Source of the DNA: Paracoccaceae bacterium
Lineage (GTDB): Bacteria > Pseudomonadota > Alphaproteobacteria > Rhodobacterales > Rhodobacteraceae
NCBI GenBank assembly: GCA_002400675.1
Contig: NVQY01000074.1
Span: 1 to 7,175, forward strand
Direction of reading: 5' to 3'
Length of the DNA: 7,175 nt
The notes under the pieces: model-generated
Told to the model about the DNA's origin: nothing
Databases searched by the model: none
What the model saw: the letters and a program-made list of their open reading frames with translations, nothing else
Shown: piece by piece, positions 6,011 through 7,175 of the stretch
Layout of the letters: each line of letters opens with the position of its first letter
Numbering within the stretch: the first letter of the stretch is position 1
Program-made: the position numbers and the translations under genes

Positions 6011-6610
6011 ATGCCAATTCTCGACCAGGCACAGATTGACCAGTTGGCAGAGCGGCGCGGTACCAATTCGCATGTGTTGCTGTGGGTTGTGGCACGCGAA
6101 CGCACATCTGGCGCGGATCAGGCGATCGGCTTCTGGACCGGGGATGATCACCGCTCGTTTCAGATCGGGGCCGAGACGCGGTTGTACTATGGTGCGGGCA
6201 ATGTGATCGACGTGGCCCCGGTGGTGGCCGGTGTCGGCCTGAAGGTCCGCCATTTCCGCGTGTCATTGACGGCGGCGACCGACGAGGTGCGCACGTTGCT
6301 GCGCGACTACGATCCACGCCTCGCCCCGGTCGAAGTGCATGTCGCGCCGATGGACATCGACACCGGAGGGCCGTTGGGCACGCCAAAGCGGATGATCAAG
6401 GGCACAGTCAACAAACTGCCCGAGGAGGTCGGTGCAAAGGGCACGCAGAACAAGCTTGAGATGACCATCACCTCGAATGCGCTGGCGCTGACCAGGGCCT
6501 TGCCGCTTTTGCGTTCCAACGAAGAATTGCAACGCCGTTTGTCCACGGCCCGGGGCCGTGAATATGCCGACGTCGCGGGTGAGTGGATAACCCAATGGGG
6601 TGTGTCATGA
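6011..6610 (+). CDS. Tail-tip hub-like protein (DUF2163/phiJL001 gp84-like position)
   Basis: This 199-residue protein starts at ATG 6011, three bases after the previous TAA, with GAGG at 6001-6004. Its layout follows the hub-type pattern known from DUF2163 proteins and gene transfer agent gp13. The parts are 'LLWVVARERTSGADQAIGFW' with 'TGDDH' (compare the '..R.DG...GFTDHD' element), 'TRLYYGAGNVIDVAPVVAGV', then 'GLKVRHFRVSLTA' and 'VRTLLRDYDPRLAPVEVHVA' (compare 'D...G.YD.A.VEV'), then 'GTPKRMIKGTVNKL'. DUF2163 proteins are longer (around 280-300 residues) and add a C-terminal domain, so this may be a short relative lacking it. The probable role is the ring at the tip that links the Dit-like protein to the central tip protein. 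Its stop overlaps the next start (ATGA). The hub call is an inference. Confidence 0.55.
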   Translation: MPILDQAQIDQLAERRGTNSHVLLWVVARERTSGADQAIGFWTGDDHRSFQIGAETRLYYGAGNVIDVAPVVAGVGLKVRHFRVSLTAATDEVRTLLRDYDPRLAPVEVHVAPMDIDTGGPLGTPKRMIKGTVNKLPEEVGAKGTQNKLEMTITSNALALTRALPLLRSNEELQRRLSTARGREYADVAGEWITQWGVS

Positions 6611-7023
6611 GCCACGATCGCGCCGTCCTGTTGCCGGGTTATCTTGCCGCGGCACGCACCCTTCAGCTGCGCCCTGGTGCGCATGATTGCGCGCTCTTTG
6701 CCGCAGGATGGGTGCGGCTTTGCAGCGGGGTCGATCTGGCTAAACGGCGGCGCGGTCGGTACTACACGCTGGAACAAGGGGCCGCGTTGCTGGCTGGGGA
6801 TGGCATCAGCGATCCGATTGAACTGGCCGAACGTCATCTGACAGAGCTGAATGGCTGGATGCAGGCATTGGTGGGCGATGTCGCCGTGGTGCAGGACGTG
6901 GATGGGGCCGGATCGGATTACACCGGGTTCGGTATTGTCGGCGGATGCCATATCCATGTGGTCGGCTTGCGGGGCTTGGATTATGTGCCGTTGCGCCGCG
7001 CGGTCCGGGTATTTCGCCCATGA
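6607..7023 (+). CDS. DUF6950 family protein, NlpC/P60-like tail-tip component
   Basis: This 138-residue protein follows the hub-like gene, the slot used by NlpC/P60 peptidoglycan peptidases in lambda-like and gene transfer agent tails. I chose ATG 6607, which overlaps the previous stop (ATGA); an in-frame ATG at 6583 would add only 8 residues read from the upstream gene. The DUF6950 signature is 'RPGAHDCALFAAGWV' (residues 22-36), with Cys28 matching the nucleophile of NlpC/P60 enzymes. Further on come 'GWMQALVGDVAVV' (GD-V/A-V like the 'PGDLV.F' strand) and 'GFGIVGGCHIHVVG', ending 'DYVPLRRAVRVFRP'. In NlpC/P60 enzymes the catalytic His is usually in 'HVGI'; here that spot reads FGIV, so activity is doubtful unless His115 or His117 replaces it. 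It probably acts at the tail tip on the host wall, or has become structural. Confidence 0.8.
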   Translation: MSHDRAVLLPGYLAAARTLQLRPGAHDCALFAAGWVRLCSGVDLAKRRRGRYYTLEQGAALLAGDGISDPIELAERHLTELNGWMQALVGDVAVVQDVDGAGSDYTGFGIVGGCHIHVVGLRGLDYVPLRRAVRVFRP

Positions 7024-7175
7024 GGGTGCTGTTGCTGGCAATATTCGCGCTGCTGGCGCTGACAAGCCCGGCAACCGCCGGTCCGGTGGTTGGGTTTATC
7101 GCCTCGCTTGCGGCCAAAGCCTTTGCGGCCGTAACGCTAAAAGCCATAACCCTGATGGCGCTGCGGGTGGTGCTG
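7020..7175 (+). CDS. N-terminus of the next tail-tip protein, with signal-peptide-like start (3' end outside window)
   Basis: The frame opens at ATG 7020 in an ATGA overlap with the DUF6950 stop and stays open for 52 codons to the window edge. Residues 1-20 look like a Sec signal peptide: Arg2, a hydrophobic run 'LLLAIFALLALTS', and 'PATA' before Gly21 (Ala-X-Ala type cleavage pattern). A second hydrophobic, alanine-rich stretch follows ('VVGFIASLAA', 'AFAAVTLKAITLMA'). By gene order this should be the large central tip / host-specificity protein (lambda gpJ or gene transfer agent gp15 position). Such proteins in alphaproteobacterial Mu-like phages often start with a hydrophobic Ala/Gly-rich segment. 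A short membrane protein is the alternative; the window ends too soon to decide. The ribosome binding site is weak, so coupling to the upstream gene is likely. Confidence 0.65.
   Translation, partial: MRVLLLAIFALLALTSPATAGPVVGFIASLAAKAFAAVTLKAITLMALRVVL

Noticed and set aside
5363..6253. Long open frame (296 codons) on the minus strand
   Set aside because: It is antisense to the two tail-tip genes, has no ribosome binding site or domain pattern, and would break the uniform + strand operon.

Overview
The window is a stretch of a (pro)phage late operon. It covers the last part of the head/neck module and almost the whole tail module of a long, non-contractile-tailed (siphovirus-type) phage. 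All genes lie on the + strand and are packed head to tail, often with ATGA or TGATG stop/start overlaps. The longest gap is 64 bases. The DNA is GC-rich by eye, with mostly G or C in third codon positions. The tail-tip gene order and protein style resemble Mu-like phages of Alphaproteobacteria (for example Rhodobacter RcapMu-type phages) and the gene transfer agent tail locus. The host assignment is inference, because no bacterial gene is present.

Layout. 1-180 is the C-terminal end of a FluMu/HI1506-type protein (Mu head region). 245-673 is a Mu gp36-like DUF1320 protein. 673-1101 is a tail terminator in the gp37 slot. 1098-1256 is a 52-residue protein in the Mu gp38 slot. 1257-2189 is the tail tube protein, where Mu itself would have a contractile sheath. 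2219-2545 and the overlapping frame to 2916 are the tail assembly chaperones (lambda G and G-T type). They are joined by a G_GGA_AAC slippery site that touches the stop codon and is followed six bases later by a perfect 9-bp GC stem. 2913-5357 is the tape measure protein. 5357-6007 and 6011-6610 are two tail-tip proteins in the Dit-like and hub-like (DUF2163) positions. 6607-7023 is a DUF6950 (NlpC/P60-like) protein. 7020 to the window end is the N-terminus of the next tail-tip protein, which starts with a signal-peptide-like segment.

How they work together. The tape measure is coated by the G/G-T chaperones and sets tail length. Tube subunits polymerise around it from a tip made by the Dit-like, hub-like and following proteins, and the terminator caps the finished tube for joining to the head. 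The cell-wall-hydrolase-like protein probably belongs to the tip. The module is a mosaic of Mu-type head/neck genes and a lambda-type tail.

The most interesting local signals are the frameshift element at 2536-2613 and an apparent pair of compensating single-base indels near the 3' end of the tape measure gene (about 5115-5185). No transposase, integrase, tRNA, CRISPR array, terminator or defence/cargo gene is visible, and I found no clearly undescribed system.
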